From Fodinicurvata sp. EGI_FJ10296 (GTDB taxonomy: Bacteria > Pseudomonadota > Alphaproteobacteria > DSM-16000 > Inquilinaceae), in NCBI RefSeq assembly GCF_040712075.1, contig NZ_JBFCVL010000001.1, positions 689,045 to 753,044 of the forward strand: a stretch of 64,000 bases of DNA, written 5' to 3'. The notes under the pieces were generated by a model that saw only the letters and a program-made list of their open reading frames with translations, was not told the DNA's origin and searched no databases. Below, piece by piece: positions 52,789 to 63,239 of the stretch. Position numbers and translations under genes: made by a program. How positions within the stretch are numbered: the first letter of the stretch is position 1; every line of letters begins with the position of its first letter.

Positions 52789-54030
52789 TCACCCTCCCAT
52801 ATCGACGCCGAGGGCGTCGGCAACCGCGAAAATATCCTTGTCGCCGCGCCCGCACAAATTCAACACGACGAGGTGGTCCCGCGGCAGGTCCGGAGCGATC
52901 TTGACGAGATGCGCCAGCGCATGCGCAGGTTCCAGAGCCGGAAGAATGCCCTCTTTCCGGGCGCAAAGCTGGAATGCCTCAAGAGCTTCGCGGTCGGTCG
53001 CCGAGACATATTTGACGCGGCCGGCTTCATGCAGCCACGCGTGCTCCGGACCGACGCCGGGGTAGTCGAGGCCTGCGGAGATCGAATGCGGCTCGGTAAT
53101 CTGCCCGTCCTCGTCCTGAAGGAGATAGGTCTTGTTGCCATGCAGCACGCCGGAGCGGCCGCCGGTGAGGCTGGCGGCATGGCGGCCCGTCTCGATTCCG
53201 TCGCCACCGGCTTCGACGGCGATCATGCCGACACTCGGGTCGTCGAGGAAAGGATGGAAAAGCCCCATGGCGTTGGAGCCGCCGCCAACACAGGCGATCA
53301 GAGTGTCGGGCAGGCGGGCTTCCGCCTCCAGCAACTGATCCCGCACTTCACGACCGATGACGGACTGAAAGTCCCGCACCATGGTCGGATAGGGGTGAGG
53401 GCCGGCGACCGTCCCGATCAGATAGTATGTCGTATCGACGTTTGTGACCCAGTCCCGGAGTGCCTCGTTCATGCTGTCCTTGAGGGTCCGGCTGCCCGAC
53501 GTTACCGGCCGCACCTCGGCGCCGAGCAGGCGCATGCGGAACACGTTGGGCTTCTGGCGCTCGACGTCGCGTTCGCCCATGTAAACGACGCAGGGGATGT
53601 CCATCAAGGCACAGACAGTGGCGACGGCGACGCCGTGTTGTCCCGCGCCGGTTTCAGCAATTACCCGCTTCTTGCCCATCTTCTTGGCGAGAAGAATCTG
53701 GCCCATGCAGTTGTTGATCTTGTGCGAACCGGTGTGATTGAGCTCATCGCGCTTGAAGTAGATCTTGGCGCCGCCGAGATGCTCGCTGAGGCTTTCAGCA
53801 AAGTACAAGGGACTCGGCCGGCCGACATAGGTGGAGAGGTAGTGCTTCAGCTCCAGCCGGAATGTCGGATCATCGCGCGCCTGATCATAGGCCTGCTCGA
53901 CTTCGAGAATGAGTGGCATCAGGGTTTCGGCGACATAGCGTCCGCCGAAAGCGCCAAAATGGCCGCGCTCGTCCGGGCCATTGGAATAGGAATTCAACGG
54001 CGGGCTGGACTGTTGCGTGTTCCTGGGCAT
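52789..54030 (-). CDS. trpB: Tryptophan synthase beta subunit
   Basis: This ~413-residue PLP enzyme joins indole and serine. The PLP lysine is in [13 protein letters not shown], the phosphate loop is [15 protein letters not shown], and [14 protein letters not shown] and [16 protein letters not shown] are conserved. The start is uncertain. ATG 54030 (MPRNTQQSS) is adopted, TTG 54042 has GGGGAG six bases upstream, and ATG 54117 would add 29 residues. It lies between trpF and trpA, with trpA 7 bp downstream. Confidence 0.95.
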   Translation of the reverse strand: MPRNTQQSSPPLNSYSNGPDERGHFGAFGGRYVAETLMPLILEVEQAYDQARDDPTFRLELKHYLSTYVGRPSPLYFAESLSEHLGGAKIYFKRDELNHTGSHKINNCMGQILLAKKMGKKRVIAETGAGQHGVAVATVCALMDIPCVVYMGERDVERQKPNVFRMRLLGAEVRPVTSGSRTLKDSMNEALRDWVTNVDTTYYLIGTVAGPHPYPTMVRDFQSVIGREVRDQLLEAEARLPDTLIACVGGGSNAMGLFHPFLDDPSVGMIAVEAGGDGIETGRHAASLTGGRSGVLHGNKTYLLQDEDGQITEPHSISAGLDYPGVGPEHAWLHEAGRVKYVSATDREALEAFQLCARKEGILPALEPAHALAHLVKIAPDLPRDHLVVLNLCGRGDKDIFAVADALGVDMGG

Positions 54031-54257
54031 TGACACGGCCAATGGCTGCTCCCCAACAAATAACTGGTTCCGGTCGCCGGTCCTGGTACTGTCGTGCCCA
54101 ACCGGCGTTGGTTTCATGACATTAGACGTCGTTCTCGTGAGAACTCAACAGACTCTCTGTAATGCAAGGGTTGCGTCTGCGGCAGGGGCGGGGCAGGGAA
54201 AGGACGAAGCCAGGGCGGGCCGGTGGCCGGAAGCAAAGGCAGGCGGCGGAAAGTTCG

Positions 54258-54911
54258 TCAGCCGGATATGCCGGCCTGTTTCGCATTCTCGATAAATGCG
54301 GCGATCATTTCAATGTTCTTCCTGCCCGGCCGGTCTTCGACGCCTGACGAAACATCGACGCCTGAAGCACCCGTGGCCGCGACCGCGTCGGCGACCGTTT
54401 CCGGCGTCAGGCCGCCGGACAACAGCCACGGGAGCGGCCATTGCCGCCCCTGGATCAGCGACCAGTCGAATGACAACCCGTTGCCGCCGGGCAGCGCGGC
54501 GACATTGGCCGGCGCGCGGGCGTCGAAAAGCAGCATATCGCAGCAATCGGCATACTGATCCGCCGTCTCGACATCGGCTGCGTCGGCGATCCGTATGGCC
54601 TTCATGACCGGCATGCTGACCGAGTCCCTGACTTCCCGGACACGGGCCGGTGTCTCGTTGCCGTGCAACTGGATCATATCGAGCGGCACCGTTGCCAGCA
54701 CATCGCGCAGAACCTCGTCCGCCGGCTCCACGAACAGACCGACCGCACGCACGCCCGTGGGCAACCGCCGCGCGAGGTCGCGCGCAATCGATGGCACGAT
54801 GCTGCGCGGACTGGGCGGGTAGAAGACAAACCCGACATAGGCGGCGCCGGCGGCGACGCAGGCATCCACGACTTCCGGCGTCGTGACGCCACAGATCTTC
54901 ACGCCGGCCAT
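54258..54911 (-). CDS. trpF: Phosphoribosylanthranilate isomerase
   Basis: This 217-residue TIM-barrel enzyme catalyses the Amadori step of tryptophan synthesis. The general base Cys is in VKICGVTTPE and the general acid Asp in LLFDARAP. GFVFYPPSPRSI, IQLHGNETP, LSGGLTPETVADA and GVDVSSGVEDRPGRKN are typical. It follows pyrF by 3 bp. The 227-bp space to trpB contains no obvious structure. Confidence 0.96.
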   Translation of the reverse strand: MAGVKICGVTTPEVVDACVAAGAAYVGFVFYPPSPRSIVPSIARDLARRLPTGVRAVGLFVEPADEVLRDVLATVPLDMIQLHGNETPARVREVRDSVSMPVMKAIRIADAADVETADQYADCCDMLLFDARAPANVAALPGGNGLSFDWSLIQGRQWPLPWLLSGGLTPETVADAVAATGASGVDVSSGVEDRPGRKNIEMIAAFIENAKQAGISG

Positions 54912-54914
54912 GAT

Positions 54915-55655
54915 CTATGCATTCCCTTCTGCGATGAGAGTCGAGAGCGATGCCGCAATCGATCTGGCGGCGTCGCCAGGATCGGCCGCCGCGGTGATCG
55001 GACGCCCGATGACCAGCCGCGTGGCGCCGGCAGTCATTGCCTCGATCGGCGTTCGGATCCGGACCTGGTCGCCGGCCGGCGCGCCGGCCGGACGGATGCC
55101 GGGGACGACGATTTCCGGGCCGGGACCGACCGCGGCGCGGATGGTTTCGATTTCCCATGGCGAGCAGACAATGCCATCCAGCCCGGCATCATGCGCCAGC
55201 CGCGCCAGCCGTTCGGCCTGTTCGGTTGCCTCGGCATGTTGTCCGATGGCCGTAAGATCGTCCGGCCCGAGGCTGGTAAGTACGGTGACCGCCAGCAATT
55301 TCGGCCGCGCCACGCCCAGCCGCGCCGCCGCATCGCCGGCCGCGTCGAGGGCTGCCGCCATCATGGCGCTGCCGCCGGACGCATGAACCGTCACGTAGCC
55401 CGGCTGCAGGGGGGTGAGCGACCGCATGGCGCCAGCCACGGTGTTTGGAATGTCATGGAGCTTCAGATCGAGAAAGATCGGCAGGCCCTGATCGGCCACA
55501 GCGCGGTATCCCTCCGGTCCGGCGCCATAGAAGAACTCCATCCCGATTTTCAGCCCGGCCACATACGGCCGGACATTCTCCGCCACGCGCAGAGCCGTCT
55601 GGATGTCGTCGGTGTCGAGTGCGCAAAAGACAGGCGCGGTCATAGCGGCGTCCAT
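54915..55655 (-). CDS. pyrF: Orotidine 5'-phosphate decarboxylase
   Basis: This 246-residue enzyme makes UMP from OMP. The catalytic Lys and Asp lie in FLDLKLHDIPNTV. VFCALDTDDIQTAL, GLKIGMEFFYGAGPEG, VHASGGSAMM, VPGIRPAGA and LVIGRPITAAADP are conserved. In-frame ATGs at 55721, 55682, 55655 and 55643 exist. 55655 is taken because GGAGCG lies 12 bases before it and homology begins at APVFCALDT. It is closely linked to trpF, as in other alphaproteobacteria. Confidence 0.95.
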   Translation of the reverse strand: MDAAMTAPVFCALDTDDIQTALRVAENVRPYVAGLKIGMEFFYGAGPEGYRAVADQGLPIFLDLKLHDIPNTVAGAMRSLTPLQPGYVTVHASGGSAMMAAALDAAGDAAARLGVARPKLLAVTVLTSLGPDDLTAIGQHAEATEQAERLARLAHDAGLDGIVCSPWEIETIRAAVGPGPEIVVPGIRPAGAPAGDQVRIRTPIEAMTAGATRLVIGRPITAAADPGDAARSIAASLSTLIAEGNA

Positions 55656-55728
55656 GGGGTCGTCGGTCGCTCCTGTTGGCATTGCGTCTTGAAATCGGCG
55701 GTGGTCGAACCTGTCGGTCAATGCGGCC

Positions 55729-56130
55729 TCAGACCTGGCCGGCGGCCGTCAGACGCTTTGGCTCGGACGATGCAGCGCGGTTGGCGGCGTCATTGGCCGC
55801 GGCCAGCCGCGCTTTTTCGTTGGCTGTGCGCGCTGCGGCCTCGGCGGTTTCGGCGCGCGTGCGGTAACGGCTCAGCTCGTCGGCAAGTACGGCCACCCGG
55901 GAGCGGTTCTGGCGGGCTTCCTTGCGATATTTGTGCTGGGCGAACCACGCCACGATCCCGCCGGCGATGAAGCCGACCGCCACCGCGCCCAGCACCAGCA
56001 GATACAAGGGGGCATCAATCGTGAACGGCAGCGGCCACAGTTCGAGCATGACCGAAATCCGATTGGAGATCGCGAACGAGATGGCGAACAGCGCCACGGG
56101 TATGGTGATGATCAACGACAGGTAACGCAT
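55729..56130 (-). CDS. lapA: LapA-domain (DUF1049) membrane protein
   Basis: This 133-residue inner-membrane protein has two hydrophobic helices (~3-22 and ~42-64) with the DUF1049 pattern FAISNRISVMLELWPLPF between them. An Ala/Arg/Glu-rich C-terminal coiled-coil (~75-120) follows, containing RAETAEAAARTANEKARLAAAN. E. coli LapA acts with LapB in lipopolysaccharide control, and alphaproteobacterial versions are less studied. It sits between ihfB and pyrF, the normal alphaproteobacterial position. Confidence 0.85.
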   Translation of the reverse strand: MRYLSLIITIPVALFAISFAISNRISVMLELWPLPFTIDAPLYLLVLGAVAVGFIAGGIVAWFAQHKYRKEARQNRSRVAVLADELSRYRTRAETAEAAARTANEKARLAAANDAANRAASSEPKRLTAAGQV

Positions 56131-56425
56131 AACGCGGAGTTCCCGATCGGTTGGTGGGCCGGTAGTGGGTCATCGCGGTGTCCGGCATTCTTGCCGGCAG
56201 ACTGGATGACCCGTGAAGTCAGTCGGAGCCGGGCCCGTTCCGTTGTGAGTATAATCCGGTAGCGATCCTGCCGCCAGTGCCGCGAAAGGCCACCTTGGTT
56301 CCCGATCTTTCGTGCATCCTCGCCCCCGCCTTGCTCGTCCATTCCTGATCGTTACCGGCCACCGATCGCGGACCCGAGCCGGATGAACCCGGTTCGTCGT
56401 GCAAACGACGTCGTCGGGCGCGGCG

Positions 56426-56716
56426 TCAGGAGTCCGAACCGCCGTTGAGCCGCTCGCGAAGCTGCTTGCCGGTCTTGAAGAACGGTACAGCCTTGCCGTG
56501 TACGCGCACGGCTTCGCCTGTACGAGGATTGCGCCCGATTCTGGGGTCGCGTTCCTTGACTGAAAAGGCGCCGAATCCGCGCAATTCAACCCGCGCACCC
56601 CTGGACAGTGCATCGGCGATCTCGTCGAAAATCGTCGACACGACCTTTTCGACGTCGCGCTGATACAAATGCGGATGCTTCTCCGCAAGGCGCACGATCA
56701 GTTCCGATTTCGTCAT
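56426..56716 (-). CDS. ihfB: Integration host factor subunit beta
   Basis: This 96-residue HU/IHF DNA-bending protein begins [60 protein letters not shown] (key GFG-F, RNP-TGE with the intercalating Pro) and [14 protein letters not shown] identify IhfB over HU. The ATG at 56716 follows GGGGA. It is downstream of rpsA, the conserved gene order, separated by the terminator at 56915-56947. Confidence 0.95.
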   Translation of the reverse strand: MTKSELIVRLAEKHPHLYQRDVEKVVSTIFDEIADALSRGARVELRGFGAFSVKERDPRIGRNPRTGEAVRVHGKAVPFFKTGKQLRERLNGGSDS

Positions 56717-56914
56717 GAAGGGGTCCCCGGGATTTCCGACGCTGTGGCAGGACCGTCGATGTCCGGCGCTACGGTGCCAGACCGGTGGCGTGATGGCAAG
56801 GCCCGCTCGTTGTCGATTCTCCGATTCTTCCCGATTTTTCCTTGGGTTAGCCCTGGTGAAACTGCACTTCGGAGCCAATGGTTCCTTCGGAAATCGAGTG
56901 CGGAGTGCGAAAAC

Positions 56915-56947
56915 AAAGACGCCGCCGGCGGTGCCGGCGGCGTCTTT
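56915..56947 (-). terminator. Rho-independent terminator of rpsA
   Basis: A perfect 15-bp stem (AAAGACGCCGCCGGC and its complement) closes a 3-nt loop and is followed on the minus strand by GTTTTCG. It ends rpsA transcription and leaves ihfB on its own promoter. It is one of the strongest hairpins in the window. Confidence 0.85.
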
Positions 56948-56976
56948 GGTCTCTGGCCCTGATATTCCCGGTTCGG

Positions 56977-57000
56977 TCAGGCCCCGGTGCCGGGGCCTGA
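56977..57000 (-). terminator. Second hairpin right after rpsA
   Basis: TCAGGCCCCGG and CCGGGGCCTGA are inverted arms around TG, starting 6 bp after the rpsA stop. No U-run follows, so it probably protects the 3' end or assists the stronger terminator 30 bp further on. Confidence 0.5.
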
Positions 57001-57006
57001 GCAGGA

Positions 57007-58728
57007 TCAGGACTTGTCGTCGTCGTCCTTGGGATCGGTCTGTGCCCTCTTGAGCGCCGCGCCAAGGATTTCGCCCAGGCTCGCGCCGCTGTCGGAGGAA
57101 CCGAATTCCGCCATCGCCTCTTTTTCTTCGTGCGTTTCGCGGGCCTTGATCGACAGCGTCACCTTGCGGGCGTTGCGGTCGATCTGGGTCACCTGAGCGT
57201 CCAGCTTCTCGCCGACGGCGAAACGTTCCGGGCGCTGCTCGGCGCGGTCCCGCGACAGTTCCGACTTGCGGATGAAGCCCGTCAGGCCTTCGCCGACCGC
57301 GACTTCGACGCCGCCATCGTTGGTGGCGGTGACCGTGCAGGTCACGACGTCGCCACGCTTGAGGGCGCCGGCGCTGCGTTCGAACGGATCATCGGCAAGC
57401 TGCTTGATGCCGAGCGAAATCCGCTCCTTGTTGACGTCGACGTCCAGCACCTTGACCTTGGTGTCGTCGCCCTTCTTGTATTCCTGAATGACTTCTTCGC
57501 CGGAGCGGTCCCAGGACAGGTCCGAGAGATGAACCATGCCGTCGATATCGCCCGGCAGACCGACGAACAGACCGAATTCGGTGATGTTCTTGATCTCGCC
57601 TTCCAGTTCGGTACCCGGCGGGTACTTGTCGGCGAAGCTGTCCCACGGATTGTCGAGGCACTGCTTGAGACCCAGCGAGATCCGCCGCTTGACCGGATCG
57701 ACATCCAGCACCATGACCTCGACTTCCTGAGAAGTCGAAACGATCTTGCCCGGATGGATGTTCTTCTTGGTCCAGGACATTTCCGAGACGTGGACCAGAC
57801 CTTCGATCCCCGGCTCCAGCTCCACGAAGGCGCCGTAGTCGGTGATGTTGGTCACGCGGCCGGTGAATTTCGTGTTGACCGGATACTTGGCCTCGACGCC
57901 TTCCCACGGATCGGCTTCGAGCTGCTTCATGCCCAGGCTGATGCGCTGGGTTTCCGGGTTGAACCGGATGACCTGAACCTGAACGTTCTGGCCGATCTGC
58001 AGCGCCTCGCTGGGATGATTGATACGCCGCCACGCAATATCGGTGACGTGCAGCAGTCCATCCACACCGCCGAGATCGACGAAAGCGCCGTAATCGGTGA
58101 TGTTCTTGACGACGCCCTGCAGGACCTGGCCTTCCTTGAGGTTGGCGACCAGTTCGGACCGGGCCTCGGCGCGGCTTTCCTCCAGTACGGCGCGGCGGGA
58201 CACGACGATGTTGCCCCGGCTGCGGTCCATCTTGAGGATCTGGAACGGTTGCGGCGTGCCCATGAGCGGGCTGACGTCGCGCACCGGCCGGATATCGACC
58301 TGCGAACCGGGCAGGAAAGCCACGGCGCCGGAAAGATCGACGGTGAAGCCGCCCTTGACCTTGCCGAAGATGGTTCCGCTGACGCGCTGCTGCTCGTTGA
58401 ACGCCTTTTCCAGCTGGGTCCATGCCTCCTCCCGGCGAGCCTTCTCGCGCGAGAGCACGGCTTCGCCGTTCTTGTCTTCCATCCGGTCGACATAGACTTC
58501 GACCGTGTCGCCGGGCTTCAGCCCGCCTTCACGTTCGGAACCGAATTCCTTGAGCGGCACGCGCCCTTCGGATTTGAGGCCGACATCGATCAGCGCCACG
58601 TCGTCTTCGATGGCGATGATCCGTCCCTGGACAACGGTGCCTTCGAATCCTTCGGACACGCTGAGCGATTCGTCCAGCAGTGCGGCAAAGCTCTCGGCTT
58701 TGAACTCAGCGGTTTGGGTTTCAGTCAT
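57007..58728 (-). CDS. rpsA: 30S ribosomal protein S1
   Basis: This 573-residue RNA-binding protein has six S1 domains that load mRNA on the ribosome. Repeats are visible as [69 protein letters not shown] and [22 protein letters not shown], all sharing the GAFV/GLFV and DG--H-SD pattern. The C-terminus is acidic (DPKDDDDKS). GGAG sits a few bases before the ATG. The cmk-rpsA-ihfB order is conserved in proteobacteria. Confidence 0.97.
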   Translation of the reverse strand: MTETQTAEFKAESFAALLDESLSVSEGFEGTVVQGRIIAIEDDVALIDVGLKSEGRVPLKEFGSEREGGLKPGDTVEVYVDRMEDKNGEAVLSREKARREEAWTQLEKAFNEQQRVSGTIFGKVKGGFTVDLSGAVAFLPGSQVDIRPVRDVSPLMGTPQPFQILKMDRSRGNIVVSRRAVLEESRAEARSELVANLKEGQVLQGVVKNITDYGAFVDLGGVDGLLHVTDIAWRRINHPSEALQIGQNVQVQVIRFNPETQRISLGMKQLEADPWEGVEAKYPVNTKFTGRVTNITDYGAFVELEPGIEGLVHVSEMSWTKKNIHPGKIVSTSQEVEVMVLDVDPVKRRISLGLKQCLDNPWDSFADKYPPGTELEGEIKNITEFGLFVGLPGDIDGMVHLSDLSWDRSGEEVIQEYKKGDDTKVKVLDVDVNKERISLGIKQLADDPFERSAGALKRGDVVTCTVTATNDGGVEVAVGEGLTGFIRKSELSRDRAEQRPERFAVGEKLDAQVTQIDRNARKVTLSIKARETHEEKEAMAEFGSSDSGASLGEILGAALKRAQTDPKDDDDKS

Positions 58729-58871
58729 GTAGTCTCCATTGGGGTGATCGCCAGCGAAGATGCCGCGGGTCGTCCCGCATTGGAAAGCATCGACACAGGC
58801 AGTCCGGAAGGCCGATCAATGCCGCCGGACGCGATCGTCGTTCCTTTGAAAGCCGTCAACGGATCGAAGCG

Positions 58872-59495
58872 TCACCGCATCCGCGACGAAACGAGGTCGA
58901 CCACCTGGTGGAAGACATCGTCGGCATCGCGATTGCTGGTGTCGATCACGAAAGCATCATCGGCCGCCACAAGAGGCGCCACCGATCGCTTGCTGTCGCG
59001 TTCGTCCCGTTCCCGCATATCATTGAGAACGGCGTCGTATATAACGTGTGGATCGCTTTCCCGCAACTCCTTGAATCGCCGTTGTGCCCTTGCATCGAGC
59101 GATGCCGTCACGAACAGCTTCAACAGGGCGTCAGGGCAGACGACGGTACCGATGTCCCGGCCGTCGAGAACCGCCCCCGGCGGCTGCGCGGCAAAATCCC
59201 GCTGGTATTGCAGCAGGGCCTGCCTGACCTCGTTCCGGGCCGCGATCTTGCTGGCCGCCTGGCCGACATCGTCGCGCCGGACGGCGGGGTCCTTCAGCAA
59301 TGCGGGGTCCAGAGTCCGCGCGGCATCGACTGCCGTTCCGGCGTCGTCCGGGTCGCCGCCGGCGCGCAGAATGGCAAGGCCACAAGCCCGATAAAGAGCA
59401 CCGGTATCGAGATGCCTGAGCCCGTAGCGCGCGGCGAGTCGGCGTGCCAGGGTGCCCTTGCCCGACGCCGCCGGACCGTCGATGGCGATAATCAT
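58872..59495 (-). CDS. cmk: Cytidylate kinase
   Basis: This 207-residue enzyme phosphorylates CMP and dCMP. It has the P-loop [46 protein letters not shown] and the LID-like [13 protein letters not shown] with its arginines. The start overlaps the aroA stop by 4 bp (ATGA), so the two are translationally coupled. rpsA follows 143 bp downstream. Confidence 0.95.
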   Translation of the reverse strand: MIIAIDGPAASGKGTLARRLAARYGLRHLDTGALYRACGLAILRAGGDPDDAGTAVDAARTLDPALLKDPAVRRDDVGQAASKIAARNEVRQALLQYQRDFAAQPPGAVLDGRDIGTVVCPDALLKLFVTASLDARAQRRFKELRESDPHVIYDAVLNDMRERDERDSKRSVAPLVAADDAFVIDTSNRDADDVFHQVVDLVSSRMR

Positions 59496-60904
59496 GGGCC
59501 GATAACCTCCCTGCCATCGAGAGTCCCGTCTTCTCCCTCCGCCTGCCGGCAGGCGCGATTGATCAGTTCGGCAAACCCGGGGAAACTCGTGTCGATGGCC
59601 GTCGCGTCGTCGATGGCAACGGGGGCGGCTGCCGACAGTCCGAGCACCAGAAAGCTCATCGCGATGCGATGGTCGAGATCAGTGGTGACCGTCGCGCCGC
59701 CAGGCACCTTCCCGCCGGTTCCCACCACCACGAGATCGTCGCCTTCGACCCGGACCGTCACGCCGCAGGCGCCAAGTCCGGTGGCCATGGCCGACAGCCG
59801 ATCACTCTCCTTGACGCGAAGCTCCGCCAACCCGCGCATGCGAGTCGTGCCGGTCGCGGAGGCGGCGGCAACGGCGAGAATGGGGTACTCGTCGATCATG
59901 GTTGCCGCCCGGTCCGGCGGCACGTCGACGCCGGTCAGCGCCGAAGCGCGCACGACCAGATCAGCCACCGGCTCGCCGGCCTGCAGCCGGCGGTTTTCGT
60001 AGGTGATGTCGGCCCCCATCTCGGCCAGCGTGGTCAGCAGCCCGATACGGCGCTCGTTCAGGCCGACATCGGGGATGCGTACGTTCGAGCCGGGACGGCA
60101 CAGCGCGGCGACGATCGGGAAGGCGGCGGAACTGATGTCGCCCGGCACGGCAATCGGACCGGCAATGAGGTCCGGCTGGCCGACCAGGCTGATGGCGTTG
60201 CCATCCGGCGTGGAATCCACCGTGACCGTGGCCCCCATGTGCTGCAGCATATGTTCGGTGTGGTCGCGGGTGGCGACCGGCTCGATCACGGTGGTGATGC
60301 CCGGCGTGTTCAGCCCGGCCAGCAGGATGGCCGACTTCACCTGAGCCGATGCGACAGGCAGGCGATAGCTGATCGGCGCCGGCCTGTCCGTGCCGACGAT
60401 CGCCATCGGAAGCCGCGTCCCCGATCGACAGAGAAATGTCGCGCCCATATCGGTCAGCGGCTTGGTGATCCGTGCCATGGGACGTCGGACGAGGCTGGCG
60501 TCGCCGGTCATGAAGCTGGTGATCGGATGTGTTGCCAGCAGTCCCGCCAGCAGCCGGGTGGAGGTTCCGCTGTTGCCCATGTCCAGAACCGCCTCGGGTT
60601 CCAGCAGCGTGCCGACGCCGACGCCGTCGACCGTCCATGTTCGTTTCAAACGGTCGCCGTCCGACTTTGGTTCACCCGTTTCGGATTGCGGCGGTTCGAC
60701 CCTGGCGCCGAGCGCGCGCATCGCAGCGGCGGTCGCCAGTACGTCGTGACCTTCCAGTAACCCGGTGACCGTGGTGCGGCCCACCGCGAGTGCCCCCAGC
60801 ATCAGCGCCCGATGGGAAATCGATTTGTCGCCGGGGATCGAGATCGTTCCGGTCAAGGGCCCTGCCTGGCGCGCGCGCATCGGTGTCGGAGTCGTCGTGG
60901 TCAT
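59492..60904 (-). CDS. aroA: 3-phosphoshikimate 1-carboxyvinyltransferase (EPSP synthase)
   Basis: This 470-residue enzyme of the shikimate pathway contains [20 protein letters not shown] (key K and R), [47 protein letters not shown], the catalytic Asp/Glu region [13 protein letters not shown] and [17 protein letters not shown]. The glycine-rich loop GNSGTSTRL is of the usual NAGTxxR type with Ser for Ala. The ATG at 60904 gives a short leader; ATG 60880 is an alternative. Confidence 0.95.
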   Translation of the reverse strand: MTTTTPTPMRARQAGPLTGTISIPGDKSISHRALMLGALAVGRTTVTGLLEGHDVLATAAAMRALGARVEPPQSETGEPKSDGDRLKRTWTVDGVGVGTLLEPEAVLDMGNSGTSTRLLAGLLATHPITSFMTGDASLVRRPMARITKPLTDMGATFLCRSGTRLPMAIVGTDRPAPISYRLPVASAQVKSAILLAGLNTPGITTVIEPVATRDHTEHMLQHMGATVTVDSTPDGNAISLVGQPDLIAGPIAVPGDISSAAFPIVAALCRPGSNVRIPDVGLNERRIGLLTTLAEMGADITYENRRLQAGEPVADLVVRASALTGVDVPPDRAATMIDEYPILAVAAASATGTTRMRGLAELRVKESDRLSAMATGLGACGVTVRVEGDDLVVVGTGGKVPGGATVTTDLDHRIAMSFLVLGLSAAAPVAIDDATAIDTSFPGFAELINRACRQAEGEDGTLDGREVIGP

Positions 60905-61166
60905 GGACGTCGGGCTTTCGGTTGGAGCGTCGCGGGCGCGCTTTCGGCCATAGGTCTCACTGAGGGATCGTTGCGTGCCGTCGTTCCGGCCAGCGAATGG
61001 ACTGCTCTTATCACAGTCGCGTCGCCGATGCGAAGCTCCCGGATACGCGATGTGCGTCCGCCGCATGGCAGTCCGTGATATCGCAAAACGGTATTAGGCT
61101 TTGACAGTTGCGCCCGAGCGTGGCATTCGCCGCCGACTGAGGAGCCAGAGTCAAGGAGAGCAAGGC

Positions 61167-61574
61167 GTGGCAAAGCCGGAATGGGGTGCAAAGCGCATCT
61201 GCTATAGTTGCGGCGCACGGTACTATGACATGCGCCGGGAACCGCCCGTTTGTCCGAAATGCGGTACTCAGTTCGATCCGGAAGCATTTCTGAAATCGCG
61301 GCGCGGACGGACGGCTGCCGTCGATACGGCTGCGGCCAAGCCTGCGGCGGCCAAGGCGCGGCCCGCGGTCGAGGACGATCTGGCCACGGATGCCGAAGAG
61401 CCGGAGGTCGAGGCCGAAATCGAGACGCCGGACGCCGAAGACGCCGAGCCGGCGGAGGCGGATGATCTGGCGGCCGATGATGATGTCGACTCGGTGATCG
61501 AGGATGCGGACGATCTCGACGACTCCGGCCTGGACGATGTCGCGCCGGACGACGATGACGAGGACGACAGGTAG
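61167..61574 (+). CDS. TIGR02300-type acidic protein with N-terminal zinc ribbon
   Basis: This 135-residue protein of unknown function is characteristic of alphaproteobacteria. The N-terminus KPEWGAKRICYSCGARYYDMRREPPVCPKCGTQFDP has two CxxC pairs, a likely zinc ribbon. The rest is Ala/Glu/Asp-rich, ending in DDDDEDDR, and strongly acidic. GTG 61167 is the start: AAGGAG lies 8 bases upstream and the family begins AKPEWG. It is divergent from aroA and upstream of the tRNA-Ala gene. Confidence 0.88.
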   Translation: MAKPEWGAKRICYSCGARYYDMRREPPVCPKCGTQFDPEAFLKSRRGRTAAVDTAAAKPAAAKARPAVEDDLATDAEEPEVEAEIETPDAEDAEPAEADDLAADDDVDSVIEDADDLDDSGLDDVAPDDDDEDDR

Positions 61575-61666
61575 CGGCAAGACCCGCTGCCTGCGTGGCC
61601 GCGGGGGTAAGTCCCCCGCTCAGCCGCGCCGATTGTCCGCCGATTGCGGCACGGGTAATTTTTCTC

Positions 61667-61696
61667 TTGAAATGCAGGCCGGTGGTCTTTTATATC
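61667..61696 (+). promoter_or_regulatory. Promoter of tRNA-Ala
   Basis: TTGAAA (61667-61672), an 18-bp spacer and TATATC (61691-61696) are close to sigma-70 consensus. The start would fall about 70 bp before the tRNA, leaving a leader with a hairpin. Confidence 0.55.
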
Positions 61697-61723
61697 CGGC
61701 TGCACGTTGCCCAGGGCAGCGTG

Positions 61724-61746
61724 GCCGGCAGCTCCAGACTGCCGGC
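61724..61746 (+). other. Hairpin in the tRNA-Ala precursor leader
   Basis: GCCGGCAG and CTGCCGGC form a perfect 8-bp stem around a 7-nt loop, about 28 bp upstream of the mature tRNA. It may guide processing of the 5' leader or be a remnant terminator of the TIGR02300 gene. Confidence 0.45.
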
Positions 61747-61774
61747 GCAGACACGATGAAGATCGTGTCTCGGT

Positions 61775-61850
<76 letters not shown>

Positions 61851-61881
61851 ATTTTTCCAAGGACTTAACGGTACATTAGGC

Positions 61882-61902
61882 GCCCCTCGATCTGGGGGCT
61901 TT
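61882..61902 (+). terminator. Weak terminator after tRNA-Ala
   Basis: GCCCC pairs with GGGGC around an 8-nt loop and is followed by TTT, 31 bp after the tRNA. The stem is short, so efficiency is doubtful. Confidence 0.4.
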
Positions 61903-61942
61903 CCGTGTAATTATCTTTCAAGGCCCTGACGCTCCCCTCCAT

Positions 61943-62233
61943 TTATTCGGGATGGTGGTGTGCGTAGAGTTCTGTGGTGCGGCTCATGGCGTGTCCGAGG
62001 TAGCCTGCAATTTCCCAGAGAAGTACCCCTTTTCGGGCCTGCCACGTCCCGCAGGTGTGCCGCAAAGTGTGCGGTGATACGTCAACCGTGTAGATTGCGT
62101 TTCCATTCTCGTCGTTATCATTGGTGAGAGCAATCAAGCGAGCGTTGCGGCACGCGGTCGCGAACGACTTTTTGACGGACTTGATCGGTTTGCCGTTAAA
62201 AGTGAGAACCGGCCCGATCCTTGGCGTCCGCAT
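61943..62233 (-). pseudogene. Tyrosine recombinase (integrase), C-terminal fragment
   Basis: The 96 residues are the end of a phage/island-type tyrosine integrase: [19 protein letters not shown] (H-x-x-R box), GYLGHAMSRTTELYAHHHPE with the second His and the nucleophile Tyr. The N-terminal DNA-binding domain and the first catalytic Arg region are absent, because the frame upstream runs into a chemoreceptor fragment at ~62240. Its orientation, with the end toward tRNA-Ala, and its position mark a former integration at the tRNA. It should be inactive. Confidence 0.85.
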
Positions 62234-62239
62234 TCTTGC

Positions 62240-62665
62240 AGTGCAGCCAGCTCTAGCGAGCGGACCGCCAGCAACGTCCAGGCCGTCTCAACAACCGCTG
62301 AGCAACTCGCTGCCTCAACTTCGGAAATCTCCCGTCAGATCGATCAATCGAATAATATGGTCCGCAAAGCGCGAGAAGAAGCCCTGGCGACGAACGAAAC
62401 GATGCAAAAGCTTGCCGTCACTGCAGATGCCATTGGCAAGGTGGTGGACCGAATCCGCGGCATCGCCGAGCAAACCCACCTACTGGCACTCAATGCAACG
62501 ATTGAGGCAGCGCGCGCCGGTCAGGCCGACAAGGGCTTCGCCGTGGTAGGCCGGCGAGGTGAAGTCGTTGGCCAACCAGACACCGAATGCGACCGACGAG
62601 ATCGCCGGCCAGATCGCCGAGGTGCAGGGGGTCTCACGTAACGCCGTTGAAGCGATCGGGTGCGG
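62240..62665 (+). pseudogene. Methyl-accepting chemotaxis protein, frameshifted fragment
   Basis: In one frame up to ~62548 the sequence reads like an MCP signalling domain: [50 protein letters not shown] and [14 protein letters not shown]. One extra G near 62549-62550 breaks the frame. The continuation [20 protein letters not shown] and [16 protein letters not shown] lies in the next frame. Both the sensory N-terminus and the C-terminal end are missing, and the hairpin tip carries [16 protein letters not shown]. It is not functional unless the extra base is a sequencing error, and even then it is truncated. Confidence 0.85.
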
Positions 62666-62752
62666 TTTGACAGCCGATCCTCTCGAACCCAACGGCTGGA
62701 GGAAAGCGCTGCACGACTGCCGTCCGCACCGTGAACGGCATGGGTGATGGAT

Positions 62753-63115
62753 TTAAGATATCTTGGAGCCCTGCAATGCCGCCATGATTTGGCACGCCAG
62801 ATCGCATCTGCAATAGGGCTTGCACAACAGAGGTCCGAGCACAGTCGCTTCATCTTTTTCACCGTTGTGGATGTCAGCGAAGCCCGAGGTAAAGATCACC
62901 TTGAGGGTGGGGCGATGCCGCCGCGCCTCCCGGGCCAGGTCGATGCCTGTCTTACCGCCGGGCATCACGATGTCGGTGAACAGGAGATCGATTTGTTCAT
63001 CGCTTTCGATGATGCGGACTGCCGCCGCGGCGTTCTCTGCTTCGATGATCTGATAGCAAAGGTCCACAAGTTGATGGGTCACGACCTGTCGTACCTCAAG
63101 ACTAAAGAATTCAAC
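62753..63115 (-). pseudogene. Receiver-domain fragment, acidic pocket lost
   Basis: The minus strand encodes most of a response-regulator receiver: VRQVVTHQLVDLCYQIIEAENAAAAVRIIE, phospho-Asp in LLFTDIVMPGGKTGIDLA, LKVIFTSGFAD and CKPYCRCDLACQIMAAL. At the N-terminus, where an acidic pair (EDD/EDE) should follow strand 1, the frame reads VEFFSLEVRQ, so the Mg-binding pocket is gone. It resembles the C-terminal receivers of hybrid kinases. The ORF continues to 63247 without homology. Probably a decayed fragment. Confidence 0.7.
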
Positions 63116-63239
63116 GCCGGAGTCCCGGTCCTTTGCCTGGATGTCGGGGCTGCTCATGCCGTGCGGCATCGTGCTTGTCGGGTCGTTTCCTGCGTTCCTG
63201 ACCATCCGGGGCCGTCCGGCCGTACGGGGTGAGGCGGCC

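Noticed and set aside
54031..54257. trp attenuator or leader peptide
   Set aside because: No Trp-rich short ORF with alternative hairpins was seen between trpF and trpB.
62744..63232. Plus-strand 162-codon frame
   Set aside because: It is antisense to the receiver fragment, whose motifs are clear on the minus strand.
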